From assembly GCA_037349315.1 (NCBI GenBank), contig JBAIAC010000156.1, forward strand, positions 1,116,001 through 1,180,000: a DNA stretch of 64,000 nt, given 5' to 3'. Shown here piece by piece: positions 19,066-31,689 of this stretch. A program made the position numbers and the translations under genes. A model generated the notes under the pieces. It was not told the DNA's origin. It did not search any database and saw only the letters and a program-made list of their open reading frames with translations. Each line of letters opens with the position of its first letter. Position 1 is the first letter of the stretch. The stretch comes from Chelydra serpentina. Taxonomy: Eukaryota; Chordata; Testudines; Chelydridae.

Positions 19066-21365
19066 GAGGCCTCGGTTTGTTTCGGACGTGGGAGAGGAGC
19101 AGAGCGGTTCGTCTGCATTGCGGCAACACCTAGCCTCCCCTGCTCTTAGGGGGAGGGGCGCGGTTAGCTGTGTATATTACCATGTCTAGAAGCCCCCCAG
19201 CTGAGAGCAGGACCCCAGTGCGGTGGCCTGGGCCCGACCTCCGGTCCTCGTCTTCACTAAGGCGAGGTCTACACCACAGCCCTATATCAATATGGCTATG
19301 GCAGTGAGGGGTGTGAAAAATCCACAGCCCTGAGCAATGCTGTTATACCCACTTATCCCCCTGCATACACAGCACTGTGTTTCTCCTGTCGACGTGGCCA
19401 CCGCCGCTCGGCACGCTGGATGAACTACGCCGCCGGGAGCAGCTCTCCTGCCGGCAGAGTAGCGTTTTCACTCCAGTACGACAGCGGTGCAGCTGTCCGG
19501 TGAAGACAAACCCTGAGGGGTTCTAATACACGTGACAACGCTCTCGTGTGGTCGAGGCAGGGTGTCGTTTTCACAGGCGCTAGCAGGTCCAGCTACAAAA
19601 CTATGGAGGAGCTTGGTTTCCTTGAGGTTATGCCTGGTCTTCACTGCAACTTCGCCTTGTGTCAAGGTGTTGGCTAACATCAGTTAAGGGCACTTTTTTG
19701 CTAACGTGCTGGGGATGTGGCCTGGGAAGCTTTTAAATGCTATGTAGCTAGTTGAGGCCAGCTCCAGCTTTGGAGGGAGTGGTAGAGGGTTGCTCTAGAC
19801 CACCTCTGTTGAGGTAAATTACCCGTGCCTCTGCCAATGTGATGTACCACCCTCGTGGGCCTATCCGGCAGTAGGAATGCATCCTGATTTTGCAGTGAGG
19901 ACAGAGCTAAGGACTGCTCATCCCTGTTTTTCATTTGGGGAAACTGAGGCACAGAGGCAGTGACAACCCCCCCAGCTGCACAGTGGCAGATATGCAACTA
20001 GAACACAGGTAGCCTCACGGGGTGCTGGTGGGTTTAGAGTAGGGGGGCTTGGCCACCAGGACTCCTGGGTTCTGTCAGCAGTGCTAGGCACAGGGGAGGA
20101 GGGGGACTGGGCGTCAGGACTCCTGGGTTCTAGTCTCAGGTGTTGGGGGGGCGTGGGTTCAAGTAGGTTTAGAGTCTTCTCTTTGCCTTCCGTTGATTTT
20201 GCTCTGTGACCACAGGCCTGTCTCAGTTTCCCCGGAAGGGATGTGGTGCACTCAATAGTGTGTTAGAGTTAAACACCATTTAAATGGCTGTTTTCTGCTC
20301 GAGTAGAGCAGGGGGCCAGTCCCGCCATGTGCTGTCTCCAACCACCCCCCTTCCTACTCCACAGTGGCTGTGGGGAAGAGAGGGGGACCCCATGAATGGA
20401 GCAGCAGTTTAGCTCAGCTGGAGTTTCCATTGGCTTATTCAGAGGGGGGGGGGGGGCTTAAATTCCTTAGTGGTATAGCTTCCCCTCTAGACAAGAGCTT
20501 AGCCTACGTTCAGAGCATCCACACAGGCCTAAGCCTTGCTGTACTTACCCTGGTTGAAATTCCCCCCTTAGGCTCTCCTGGGTATAACCCTCCTGGCCAG
20601 CGACTCCTTGGGGCATTGGATGGGCGCCGACGCACCCTAGTTCCCCTCACATGAGCATAGAAGGGGGGGGGGGGCAGGAAACACACCAGCCTGGCTCAGA
20701 CCGTTCTCTGTGGGGCATTGTCTGGTTTCACTTGCCCGCTGCTGAGGCGAGCGCTGGGCTGAGGTTGGGGCCCAGGCCGGGGGGCCGCCACTGGGATGCT
20801 TTAGTTAGAGTGGCTGCCAGCAGATGCCCGGCGTCCTAGTCTAACCCCTGGCTGGCCTCTCCTGGCCTTCACCCCCTTCTGCTCCCGCTGCTGCAGCGGG
20901 CTTCCTGCCAGCACTGGCTGCAGAACCCAGGTGTCTGCTGCTGTAACCATTAGGCAATTCTTCATCCCTGTGGCAGAGATACCAGCCCCCTGCCACCCAG
21001 GCTCAGGGGAGCTCCCCTAATGCCTGGAGGGCAGCACAAAACCTCTTCCTTTCAGGGGAGAAGGGGGCAGGGGCAAAGAGATTTTTCACTTCCTCTGTCT
21101 CCAACTGACATTCTAAGGGGGAAGGGTGGGGATCCCCTTCAGGCTAGAGCACCCCCTGAATGGGGGTGAAGGGCCCAGTTGGTTTCTACCACCCGCCCCT
21201 CTCCTGGAAAAGGCAACAGCGCTCAAGCCCCGGGCTGTGAGTTCTAGCCCTGCTCCTGCTGCACTGCTCCAATTTGCCACAGGGGGCAACTTAGCCCTCA
21301 GGGCCCCGAGCCGCCTCCCCTGCATCCCTTTGCAGCAGTTATCAAAGCCAGCTGGAAGGCTTCGG
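19066..21365. other. TRIP10-SH2D3A convergent intergenic region
   Basis: Between two converging 3' ends. It holds the MITE at 19261, an antisense MIR core (about 19930-20005), two MIR-tail units (20035-20145) and two short G runs (20447, 20660). I see no further gene in 20170-21365. Confidence 0.7.
19261..19513. mobile_element. Harbinger-like MITE, second family
   Basis: Ends GGCGAGGTCTACACC and GGTGAAGACAAACCC are imperfect inverted repeats; flanks TAA (left) and TGA (right). Interior GTGAGGGGTGTGAAAAATCC is shared with elements at 25255 and 63451. It lies just past the TRIP10 end. Confidence 0.65.
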
Positions 21366-21371
21366 TTTATT
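21366..21371 (-). terminator. SH2D3A: SH2D3A poly(A) signal (AATAAA)
   Basis: TTTATT on the plus strand is AATAAA on the SH2D3A strand, about 440 bp past the stop codon. It is the first canonical signal met downstream of the stop. Confidence 0.65.
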
Positions 21372-21811
21372 GCTACAGCCACCCCTCCTCTGCGGGGAGG
21401 GGAAATCCCCACCTGCTCCTCCGCTCCCTTTAGCCATCTCACACCCTCCCACGCTGGCAAAGAGGCGGGGGAAGCTAGAGCGGCAGTGGCATTTTGCATT
21501 TAAAACGCCATATGCTTGCGGGTGCAATGGGTCCACCAATCTTTCCCACTCCCCCAAGCTTCTGTCCATGGAGTAGCCACCTCCAGCAGCAAGGCGCGGG
21601 GGGCTGGTAGAATAGTGCACGGGCGCAAGCCGCTGAAATCTCTGTATCCACCATCCTCTGCGGCGGTGGGGCCTGGAAGGCCTTCGTTCTCAGGCTAGTT
21701 CCCCTGCCCCACTGGTGGGCAGGCTCGGGGGGCACTGGTGCTCCTCCATCCCGTGCTGTCTTGGCTCTGCAAGCCATTGTTCCTGGTCCGTGCCACGGAG
21801 GCGGAGGAAAC
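21372..21811 (-). other. SH2D3A: SH2D3A 3' untranslated region
   Basis: Sequence between the stop codon and the first AATAAA. No repeat is recognised inside it. Confidence 0.6.
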
Positions 21812-22081
<270 letters not shown>

Positions 22082-22194
22082 CTAAGAACTCGCTTTATTG
22101 AAGGCAAGGCCTAGCTCCACATACACGGAGGCTACTCAAACCATTTCCATCAAAGCTGGGTTTGAGAATATCACTGTTTGGATCTGCCTCGGCC

Positions 22195-22445
22195 GTGCCT
22201 TGTGGGAGCTTCAGTGCAGTGGCCGCATATCCACCACCACCTCTAGGGGCCGGGCCCCCTCGTTGGACTACGTCTCCCATGAGGCACTACAGCATCACTT
22301 CATGGTGCAGTGAAGCAATGGCATCATGGGAGGTCCAGGTCAGGGGGGCATCATGGGAGATGTAGTCCAGCTAGAAAACCCAACCCAGAGAAAATGGGGA
22401 GCATGACGGAGGCAACTGAACTACACCTCCCGTGAGGCTCTAGAA
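22195..22445. mobile_element. ACTACATCTCCCA-type repeat in an SH2D3A intron
   Basis: Left GGACTACGTCTCCCATGAGG, middle GCATCATGGGAGATGTAGTC and right ACTACACCTCCCGTGAGG. The palindrome is imperfect. It lies about 60 bp from the donor of the neighbouring exon. Confidence 0.65.
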
Positions 22446-22505
22446 AACCTTCAGCCAATCCCTAGCTGGGCTGATAGACACACACACAGCTCCCTGCAGC
22501 CCTAC

Positions 22506-22691
22506 CTTGGAGCTTAGCCTCTGCGGTGGCTTTGTAGGCCCCGGCGCTGGTGGCGATGGAGCGGGCGGACTCCAGTGTCTGTAAGAGGAGGTCACAGCTC
22601 TCCTCATGGTCGTCCCAGAGCTGCTCCCCTTCCATGAGGCTGATGAGAGGCAGGAGGTGAGGGACGGCAACCTCTCCTGGGGAGGAGTTCC
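22506..22691 (-). CDS. SH2D3A: SH2D3A exon: Cdc25-like domain
   Basis: 186 bp: two bases, 61 codons, one base. Reads NSSPGEVAVPHLLPLISLME, GEQLWDDHEESC and DLLLQTLESARSIATSAG. VPH-P-I-LLEG-type sequence followed by an ESC-LL-TL stretch is characteristic of the NSP-family C-terminal domain. Acceptor CTGCAG, donor CAAG|GTAGGG. Confidence 0.95.
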
Positions 22692-23089
22692 CTGCAGCAT
22701 GGGGACAAGGGGTCAGACACCTCCAAGCAGGGGCCTGTACCTACTCGCGTATCCAACTTGTGCCTTGTAGGCGGGAGCTGGGCTGACAACCCAGATCCTT
22801 CAAGCAGCAAACATGCAGATCGTGGCCGCTGGAGCTGGAAGAAGACTCCAGCAGCAGCAGTAGGTCTTTTATCTCAGGACTTGGTCTCCTCAAGTCGAGC
22901 CACTGGGGTTGATGTATCAGGCAAACAAGCCCAGAAGAGGTCTGTCCTAATCACATACACCCTCCCCCTCCTCCTCCCCGAAACTGCAGTGGAAGCTGCT
23001 CAGAAAAACAGGCAACAGACACCATCCCACCTCCCCCACATGATTGTAGATGGTTTAGTCAGTATGGGGACTGCGGGGGAGAGTCTAAT

Positions 23090-23265
23090 TCTCTCTACTG
23101 TCATTAATGCATTTATCCTCACAACCCCCAGAGAGGCAGGGCTCTCATCCCCATTGTACAGATGGGAAAACTGAGGGACTATGTAATTTGTCCACAGGGA
23201 GTCTGGAGCAGAGCAGGGAATTGAAGCTGGTTTTCCCAAGTCTCAGGCCAGCACTCTAACCACTG
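23090..23265 (-). mobile_element. MIR-like SINE, antisense, in intron
   Basis: CATTGTACAGATGGGAAAAC, then a GGAGTCTGGAGCAGAGCAGG stretch and ACTCTAACCACTGGGCTAGC. An old MIR copy. Confidence 0.75.
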
Positions 23266-23641
23266 GGCTAGCCATCCTCCTGGACTGGGCCAGGGCTCTG
23301 GCATGGGGGCATAAAAGGGTATTTGTGGAGAGAGAGGGAATAGCAGCACATTTAGGGGACCTGTATCATTTGGCAACAGAGGTGGGGGAGGGGGTCTGGC
23401 AGTGATCCAGCCCAGGCTGGCGGGACCCAAGCCCAGATGAGGCCATCCGTCCATCCCCCCTCCCCCCAGCCTAATTCCCACCTCTCCAGCTGTCAGCCGC
23501 CCTCTGCAGTCCTCTGCCCGGGGCCAGATTCACCCCCATGATGTGCCCGCCATGTCCCCTCCTCACCCCGGCAGATCCCTCCCCAGCTTGTTCCGTCCCT
23601 CTCAGGCCCATGGCCAGGGCGCCCAGCGGGCCACGTCTCAC

Positions 23642-23753
23642 CTTCCCCCCGGTTGAAGCGTTTTACGAAGGGCTTGAGGTCCTTCTCGAAGGCGATGGCG
23701 CTCTCGGTGTGTCTCTGCCGCAGCTTCTGCCACGTCTGATCCAGCCGCGCAAT
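23642..23753 (-). CDS. SH2D3A: SH2D3A exon: Cdc25-like domain
   Basis: 112 bp starting in phase 0: IARLDQTWQKLRQRHTESAI, AFEKDLKPFVKRFNRGE plus one base. The LE-TW--LR--HTE-A-AFE-ELKP pattern is strongly conserved in SH2D3A, SH2D3C and BCAR3. Acceptor CCGCAG, donor GAAG|GTGAGA. Confidence 0.96.
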
Positions 23754-24402
23754 CTGCGGGGTGGAGGGACATGGGGATAGAAGTGAGATATGGCGGGGGG
23801 GTGGGAGGTTACAGCGGGTGCCACGCCTTGGGGCAAGCATCACTGACCCGATCCTGGCAACTTGCCAGATGGATGGGAGTCCCGTTCCTTAGGGATGGAT
23901 CAAGGCCTATAGGATCCCATTATGATGTAGCAACTCAAGATCCCCGACTGCGGCGGGTGCTGCACAGACCAACAGACCAAGTTCAGGGCCACATTGTGCC
24001 AGGTGTGGCGCAGGTCCCGGCCGAGATCGGGGGCTCCCCTCTGTGCTGGGCGCTGCACAGACCCATAGACAGTCCTTGCCCTGAACAGCTCACTGTATAC
24101 ACACACAGTGCGGGCAGGGGAAACTGAGGCCCAGAGAGGAGAAGTGACTTGTCCAAGGTCACAGGGCTCCTAGTCCATTAGAGCACATAACCACCCCCCC
24201 CAATGGGGACCAAGGCAGTTCTGCTCCCTACAGTCTGTTCCCCAGGGCTCATAGCCCGTCCCTTGAAGAGACTATTCCATACGCCCCCCCTCCCTATGGG
24301 CCATCCCGAGCCATCCCTCTGTGTCGGCCTCATCAAGGCGGCCTTCCAGGGCCAGCCGCCACGGGGAACAGGAGCGAGTCACCCCCCAGGCCCGCCCCTC
24401 AC

Positions 24403-24574
24403 CTGGGGCAGTTGCAGGCCCTTCATCACGGCCGACAGAGCAAACAGGTCCCCGGCCAAGGCCTTTAGCTCCACGGCCAGCTGGATGATCTTGTGCAGGG
24501 TGGCGGCTCGCTCTGCCACGGCCCCCGTGCAGCCCAGGATGTCCACCGCGATGCCCAGGGCAATGAGATGGTGC
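24403..24574 (-). CDS. SH2D3A: SH2D3A exon: Cdc25-like domain
   Basis: 172 bp: one base, then 57 codons reading HHLIALGIAVDILGCTGAVA, ERAATLHKIIQLAVELKALA and GDLFALSAVMKGLQLPQ. It is equivalent to the helices that would contact Ras in true Cdc25 GEFs; in the NSP family this fold is known to be locked in a closed, GEF-inactive form. Acceptor TTCCAG, donor CAG|GTGAGG. Confidence 0.95.
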
Positions 24575-24669
24575 CTGGAAGGGGCAGAGACACCGCAGGG
24601 GCTGAGCCCTACCGCTCGCGAGCAGGGCCTGCAGCGAGGCTATAGCTGCTCGAGGGAGGCTGGCGGTAC

Positions 24670-24735
24670 CGGGGGCAAGCTAAGCAGGGCTGGGCTGGGC
24701 TGTGGGTTAAATGGGAGACCTGCAAGGGAAACAGC
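24670..24735. repeat. 5S rRNA-like fragment
   Basis: GCAAGCTAAGCAGGGCTGGG and AAATGGGAGACCTGCAAGGG resemble the internal promoter half of 5S rRNA. Likely a SINE3-type (5S-derived) remnant; similar pieces are at 51738 and 59370. Confidence 0.5.
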
Positions 24736-24802
24736 CCGTGCGTAAGATGGGGAGGGGCGCTCTCCCCCTGGCAGTCAGTGCAGACCTCCGTACCACACGG
24801 AG

Positions 24803-24996
24803 CAGGGCTGGCTCCAGCGTTCCAAGCAGGCGCTTGGGGCGGCAATCTGCAAGGGGGGGGGCAGTCCGTGTGCCGTTAGCGTCGCACGTGCCGTCCGGGG
24901 CGGTGGCAATTCAACGGCAGTTCCTATCTTCGGCCACCCCACGGCGGCAATTCGGCGCGCTGCTTGGGGCGGCAGAAACGGTAGTGCCGGCCCGGG
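24803..24996. mobile_element. hAT-like MITE fragment
   Basis: Begins CAGGGCTGGCTCCAGCGTT and carries two GCTTGGGGCGGCA stretches, like the better-preserved element at 34379. No clear target duplication. Confidence 0.55.
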
Positions 24997-25252
24997 CTAG
25001 GAGGCGCTCTGCCATTTTCCACGCGAGGCCCCGAGCTTGTCTACACAAACATTTTGTTCACAGCAAGCCGCGGGTGGGAACTTACCCCAGCCTGCCACAC
25101 TCTCTAAGACAGAGGTGGGCAAACTACAGTCAGGGGGTGGATGGGGGCAGGGGCCAGGCTGTGTGGGGAGGCACAGCCTTCCCTACCCGGCCCTCCATAC
25201 AGTTTCAGAACCCCAATGTGGCCCTCAAGCCAAAAAGCTTGCCCAGCCACCT

Positions 25253-25787
25253 AAGAGCTGGTCTCCACTACATATCGGTATAAATATGGCACTCAGGGGT
25301 GTGAACCGCCCCGCCCCGAGCGACACCGCTGTGCCGACCTAACCCCCGGCATAGACAGCACTATGTGGACGGGAGGGATTCGCCCGCTGACAAAGCTACC
25401 GCCTTGCGGAGGTGGATTACCTGTGCTGAGAGAGCGTTTCATAGAATCATAGAATCTCAGGGTTGGAAGGGACCTTAGTCCAACCCCCTGCTCAAAGCAG
25501 GACCAATCCCCAATTTTTGCCCCAGATCCCTAAATGGCTCCCTCAAGGATTGAACTCACAACCCTGGGTTTAGCAGGCCAATGCTCAAACCACTGAGCTA
25601 TCCCTCCCTCCTGTGAGCTAGCCTTCTCCTGTCACCTTAGAGCAACTTCATTAAAGCGCCAGCCACAGCCTCGGTGCAGAGTTTTAAGCGTCAGCTGGGT
25701 GCACAGGGACAGAGCGCGCAGGCTAGCGGGGGGTGGGAGGCTCCCACCCTAGTTTGCCACGAACTAAATGTTCATGTAAACAAGCCC
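25253..25787. mobile_element. MITE related to 19261, interrupted by a SINE
   Basis: Left part carries CTCAGGGGTGTGAACCGCCC and CCGACCTAACCCCCGGCATA; right end is GTAAACAAGCCC. The SINE at 25439 splits it. The ends are diverged, so the borders are approximate. Confidence 0.55.
25439..25612 (-). mobile_element. Turtle tRNA/CR1-tailed SINE, antisense
   Basis: CATAGAATCATAGAATCTCA at the tail, CCTGCTCAAAGCAGGACCAA in the body, ACTGAGCTATCCCTCCC at the head. Little diverged. Confidence 0.95.
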
Positions 25788-25982
25788 TTAAGTGACGTCT
25801 GAACCTATTCTGTGGTCAGTAAAGGCTTTACCCAGCCATGCCCCGGACATGTTTTATTCTAACTTTCCCCCGTAGCTTTCATGAGACTCCAGCTCCTCCT
25901 CCTGCCAGTGCAAATCCTGCTGTGCAGCTGTTTAGTCGCCCGTGTGCCCTCACCCAGAGGCAGCCGCATTTCAACACTGCTA

Positions 25983-27728
<1,746 letters not shown>

Positions 27729-28315
27729 CAGACAGTCCATGTAGAGGACGTGCAGGGCCATGGTCCGGCAGTCATGCCGGGCGAAGAGGTCCTTGAGCCG
27801 TTTGAGGGCGCCGGGCTCCAGGGGCTTGTTGTCGGGGGGCAGGAGAAGCGAGTGGAAGCTGTGGGGCTGGAAGGAGGAGGCTGTCTCCAGTAGGGGGCGC
27901 ACAAAGCCCCCCGTCTCCTCCTCGTAGTGGCGCGGCCGGGGGAGCGGCGCCCCCTCGTCCTCGAGGAAGCCGAAGGCCGTGTCCGTGGCCCGGGCCCGGC
28001 CACGCCACGTCTCCTCGGTGTGCAGCCGAGCCACGTGGCTCCGCAGGCCGGCCGGGGCTTTGGGCACCAGCTCGCAGTAGGTGCTGAGCTGCTCCTGGCA
28101 GGCGGCGCCCACCAGCATGGAGGGGGCCCGCAGGGGCTTGGGGGGAGCCTTGGAGTGCAGCTGCCCCTCTGAGCCGCTAAGGGCTGCACCCCCCTCGGGG
28201 TCCAGGCAGCGGGGGGCGGTGGGCCGCAGCACGGGGTCGCTGCCAGTGCGGAAGACGGGCGAGGGGGGCGGGAGCTCGCTCCGTTCCTGGCTGCCGGCTG
28301 GAGCTTCCGGGCTGC
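27729..28315 (-). CDS. SH2D3A: SH2D3A large exon: Pro/Ser-rich linker and start of Cdc25-like domain
   Basis: 587 bp: two bases then 195 codons. The first part is a Pro/Ser-rich linker with FRTGSDPVLRPTAPRCLDPE, SEGQLHSKAPPKPLRAPSML and the tyrosine motif STYCELVPKAPA. The ASDGQLQAKAP-KPPR-PS and YCELVP motifs are shared with other NSP proteins. The last 50 or so residues (NKPLEPGALKRLKDLFARHD onward) begin the C-terminal domain. Acceptor CTGCAG, donor CTG|GTAAGG. The TYCELVP tyrosine is a plausible phosphorylation site; that is inference. Confidence 0.95.
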
Positions 28316-28559
28316 CTGCAGAGGGAGACGGGACCGTGTCAGAGGGGGGAGCGGAGCAGCCGGACACATGGACTCCCCGGAGCCTGGTTCTGATCTCAGC
28401 CAGGACAGGTGTGAATTCGGAGTCCAGCGGGGTGGCAATCGGAGCTATGGTGACATGCAGCAGGGCCAGATCCCCAGAGGGCAGAAATAGGCTCTAGCTC
28501 CACTGGAGTCAATGGAGAGATGCAAATTTACACCAGCTTGAGGATCTGGCTTGTAAGGA

Positions 28560-29170
28560 GTCCGTTAGTTGGTGTATTATGGTAACGCCTGAGAGCCCCC
28601 ACCATGGTCCAGAACCCTGTTGTGCTAGGCACTGTACATCATCTATTAGATATATTACGGTAGCACCTAGGTGCCCTGCTCATGGACCAGGAGCGTGCTA
28701 GGCGCTGTACATTATACATAAGAATGGCCATACTGGGTCAGACCAAAGGTCCATCTAGCCCAGTGTCCTCTCTTCCGATAGTGGCTAATGCCAGGTGCCC
28801 CAGAGGGAATGAACAGAACAGGGAATCATCAAGTGATCCATCCCCTGTCACCCATTCCCAGCTTCTGGCAAACAGAGGCTAAGGACACCACCATCCCTGC
28901 CCATCCTGGCTAATAGCCATCAATGGACCTACCCTCCATGAACTTATCTAGTTCTTTTTTGAACCCTGTTATAGTCTTGGCCTTCACAACATCCTCTGGC
29001 AAGGAGTTCCACAGGTTGACTGTGCGTTGTGTGAAGAAAGATTTCCTTTTGTTTGTTTTAAACTTGCTGCCTATTAAGGCATCTATTAGATGTATTATGG
29101 TAGCACCTAGGCGCCCCACTCCATGAGCGTGCTAGGCACTGTACATTATTTATTAGGTGTATTATGGTAC
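28560..29170. mobile_element. Old GTATTATGGTAGCACCTAG-type repeat split by CR1
   Basis: The repeat at both ends (TATATTACGGTAGCACCTAG at 28650, TGTATTATGGTAGCACCTAG at 29090) is interrupted by the CR1 fragment. Same family as 14690-14870 and 53937-54040. Confidence 0.65.
28716..29076 (-). mobile_element. CR1 LINE 3' fragment, antisense
   Basis: On the minus strand the ORF2 end reads SKFKTNKRKSFFTQRTVNLW then [13 protein letters not shown], followed by the 3'UTR and the ACATAAGAATGGCC terminus (plus-strand reading). Near-identical family to 12222-12736. Confidence 0.9.
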
Positions 29171-29352
29171 CACCTGGCAGCATTGCATTAGGAAGCTGCA
29201 CAAATCCTGTTACACCGGCATAAATCTGGAGGAACTGCATTGAAGGTGGCAGCCAAACCAACCCCTGCCCTGTACCCCCAGGTGGCGGAAGGGGTTAATA
29301 CTCCCCCCCCAGCGGAGGCAGCCTTTGCCCTCCAGCCCTGGCTCCCACGCAC

Positions 29353-29450
29353 CTGTCCGCAGGTTACTGTCTGACTGCGCCGTGTAGAGCGAGGGGCACC
29401 GGCCCAGCTGATCCAGCCCGGTGGGGTGGCTCCCGCTCCTGTCTTTCACC
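29353..29450 (-). CDS. SH2D3A: SH2D3A linker exon
   Basis: 98 bp: one base, 32 codons, one base. Reads VKDRSGSHPTGLDQLGRCPS, LYTAQSDSNLRT plus G. Low-complexity Ser-rich linker; called because both junction phases match the neighbours exactly and the strand and splice sites (CCGCAG, GTGCGT) are right. Homology alone is weak. Confidence 0.85.
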
Positions 29451-29909
29451 CTGCGGGGGGAAGCGGCGACACCATGAGCCCGGGGCCGCTGCAGACTCCC
29501 AAGCTGCAAAGGGCCCACGCCCAGAATGAAGGGGATGCCGGAGTAACGTGCCCGGCTGGCAGATCTGGGATCCTGCCCCTCGGGCCAGGGCTGAGGGGCT
29601 CCACAGAATGTGGCAATTCGTGGGGAAGCCAGTTTGGCGCCCGAATCGCTGGTGTGAGTCAGGCACAGCACCAGGGAACAAGCCTTTCAGACCCAACCCA
29701 CGGCGCGGGGGGCAGTGTGGCAGACAGGGGGTTAATAATCAGGGCAGCCCCTATCCCCCTGGGTTCGGAAAGCGCTTAGTAAGGAATTGAGCATCACAAC
29801 CCACCCCCGGATGAGAGGATCAGAAGACCCGCTTCACTGATGGGGAAACTGAGGCAAGGAAAGGGGAATGGGCTTCCCCCAAGATCACACTGTGGCTCTA
29901 TGGTACAGT

Positions 29910-30110
29910 GGGAATAGAACCCAGGAGTCCTGACCCCGAGTCCCCCCCCGCTCAAACCCACAACTCCCCTCCCTGGGCTGGGAACCGAACCCAGGCATCC
30001 TGACTCCCAGCCCGTTTCCCCCGCTCTAACCACTAGACCCCACTTCCCTCCCGGAACTGGGCAGAGAACCCAGGCGTCCGGACTCCCAGCACCCCAGCCC
30101 CCGCTCTGAC
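29910..30110 (-). repeat. MIR-tail derived direct repeats
   Basis: Three copies of an AGAACCCAGGAGTCCTGAC-type unit (GAACCCAGGCATCCTGACTC in the second), ending next to the donor of the SH2 exon. Confidence 0.75.
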
Positions 30111-30120
30111 CAGCGCTCAC

Positions 30121-30554
30121 CGGAGCAGGCTCCCCTCTGTCGACATCTCCCCAGCGGTGAGTCTGCGGAGGCTGAGTCTGCGGGGAGCCGCGTCCCCCTT
30201 GGCCGGCTCCTGCCCGTCCGCACGGGGCTGGCCGGGGGCCCCGTAGCGCTCCTGCAGCCAGCGCAGCGGCACGTCCCTGTTGACGGGCCGGGAGACCACG
30301 GCGCCCGAGGTCTCCGAGACGGGCTTGCGGTTGCCCACGTAGAAGCGCACCAGGGCCGGCACGTTGTCAAACTGGTCCTGCTCAAACTGGAAGAGGGTGC
30401 GGGAGTAGCCCAGGCGAGGACGCAGCACCACCCGGATGATCTTGAAGTGCAGGGTCTCCCCCTGCCAGCGGCACGACAGCACGTAGTGCCCCTGGCTGGA
30501 GCCTGAGTCCCGGATCAGGAAATCCCCGTCCTCCCCCAGCAGGGACTCGGCCTC
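30121..30554 (-). CDS. SH2D3A: SH2D3A main SH2-domain exon
   Basis: 434 bp: 144 codons plus two bases, starting in phase 0. It holds most of the SH2 domain: EAESLLGEDGDFLIRDSGSS, where FLIRDS is the FLVRES motif and its Arg (residue 53 of the protein) binds phosphotyrosine. It continues HYVLSCRWQGETLHFKI and FDNVPALVRFYVGNRKPVSE, then TGAVVSRPVNRDVPLRWLQE. GAVVSRPV is specific to the NSP family. Acceptor CCCCAG, donor CG|GTGAGC. Upstream of the acceptor, ATG at 30566 is intronic and not a start. Confidence 0.97.
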
Positions 30555-30599
30555 CTGGGGAGACAAGGGCTGCTCATTGGTGGGGATGGCAGGCAGCGG

Positions 30600-30975
30600 G
30601 ACTAGTGGTTAGTGCGGGGGTGGGCTGGGAGTCAGGACTCCTGGGTTCCATCCCTGGCTTTGGGAGGGGAGTGAGGTCTAGTGGTTAGAGATGGGGGGGC
30701 TGGGAGTCAGGACTCCTGGGTTCCATCCCTGGCTCTGGGAAGGGAGTATGGTCTAGTGATTAGAGCAGGGGGGCTGGGAGTCAGGACTCCTGGGTTCCAT
30801 CCCTGGCTCTGGGAGGGGAGTGGGGTCTAGTGATCAGAGCAGGGGGGCTGGGAGTCGGGACTCCTGGGTTCCATCCCTGGCTCTGGGAGGGGAGTGGGGT
30901 CTAGTGGTTAGAGTAGGGGTGGGCTGGGAGTCAGGACTCCTGGGTTCCATCCCTGGCTCTGTCACTGACTTTCTA
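30600..30975 (+). repeat. 74-76-bp MIR-tail tandem array, five copies
   Basis: Units with GGACTCCTGGGTTCCATCCC start at 30635, 30710, 30784, 30858 and 30934, each linked by GGTCTAGTGGTTAGAG-like sequence. The flank from 30960 continues into an intact MIR core (GTGACCATGGCCAAGTCACT), which shows the likely source. Confidence 0.92.
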
Positions 30976-31186
30976 TGTGACCATGGCCAAGTCACTTCCC
31001 CTCCCTGCACCTCTGGCTTCCCCTCCATAAAACAGGGATACCGAGCCTCCCGGGCCTGCGGGACTGAGCTCCACGGGGCAGGGCCTCTCTCTGGATCTAT
31101 GCAGCATCCAGGGCAATGAGGCCTGACCTCAGCTGGGGCCTCTGGGCACTACCATAATACACCTAATAGATCGGAATCGTGAGTAC

Positions 31187-31315
31187 CTCCCGTGGCAGGC
31201 AGCCGTGGTACCACGCGTGGCTCCGCAGCTCGTCCGTGCTGAGCTTCAGCTCCTCCTCCAGCTCCTTCCTGAGCTTCTCCTTGGCCAGCTCCATGGTCAT
31301 CTCCGCTTAGACCTC
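31187..31315 (-). CDS. SH2D3A: SH2D3A first coding exon (start codon)
   Basis: The coding part is 31300 down to 31187 (38 codons); 31315-31301 is 5'UTR. Reads MTMELAKEKLRKELEEELKL, STDELRSHAWYHGCLPRE. WYHG opens the SH2 domain, and the Arg of LPRE is the alpha-A arginine. The start is fixed by an in-frame TAA 9 bases upstream and by a CCCAG acceptor at 31317-31316, so an untranslated exon must lie further 5'. ATG at 31294 is an alternative start two codons later. SH2D3A (NSP1) is an SH2 adaptor of the NSP family, linking phosphotyrosine receptors to Cas proteins; the whole gene predicts 663 residues, against 576 in human from memory, mostly due to the linker. Confidence 0.93.
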
Positions 31316-31689
31316 CTGGGTGTGAAAGGTCACAGGTCAGCAGCAACATCTTCCTCTCAGCAACTGGTTTAGTGCCTCCCCTCCCCCAGACTCTGACCTC
31401 CCCAGCCTGTGACCTCAGGACAGGGCAGTTCCTACCAGGATCAGAGAGCAGACAAGGATCCCCCTCACCCCCCTTCCACCGCCTTGAGGACTTTGCCCCC
31501 CACTCCTTCTGGTCATCCATTAACCCCTTCCCTGCCGGATCCTTTAGCACGACAGACGCTAGTCATTCCATAGGGCTGAATCAGCATGTCCCGGTGCCAA
31601 TGGGAACCTCAAGGCACAGGCCTGCTGGGTCGCCGCCGGTGCCGGCGCCACCTTCACATTCCCACTGTGCATTACAGCTGTGCCTAGCG

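Noticed and set aside
28317..28438. Upstream extension of the large SH2D3A exon
   Set aside because: The frame stays open to 28438, but a CTGCAG acceptor at 28317-28316 fits the phase of the preceding exon exactly; beyond it there is no similarity.
30555..30566. ATG at 30566 as SH2D3A start
   Set aside because: It is upstream of a good acceptor (CCCCAG), would drop the WYHG start of SH2, and a proper first coding exon exists at 31300.
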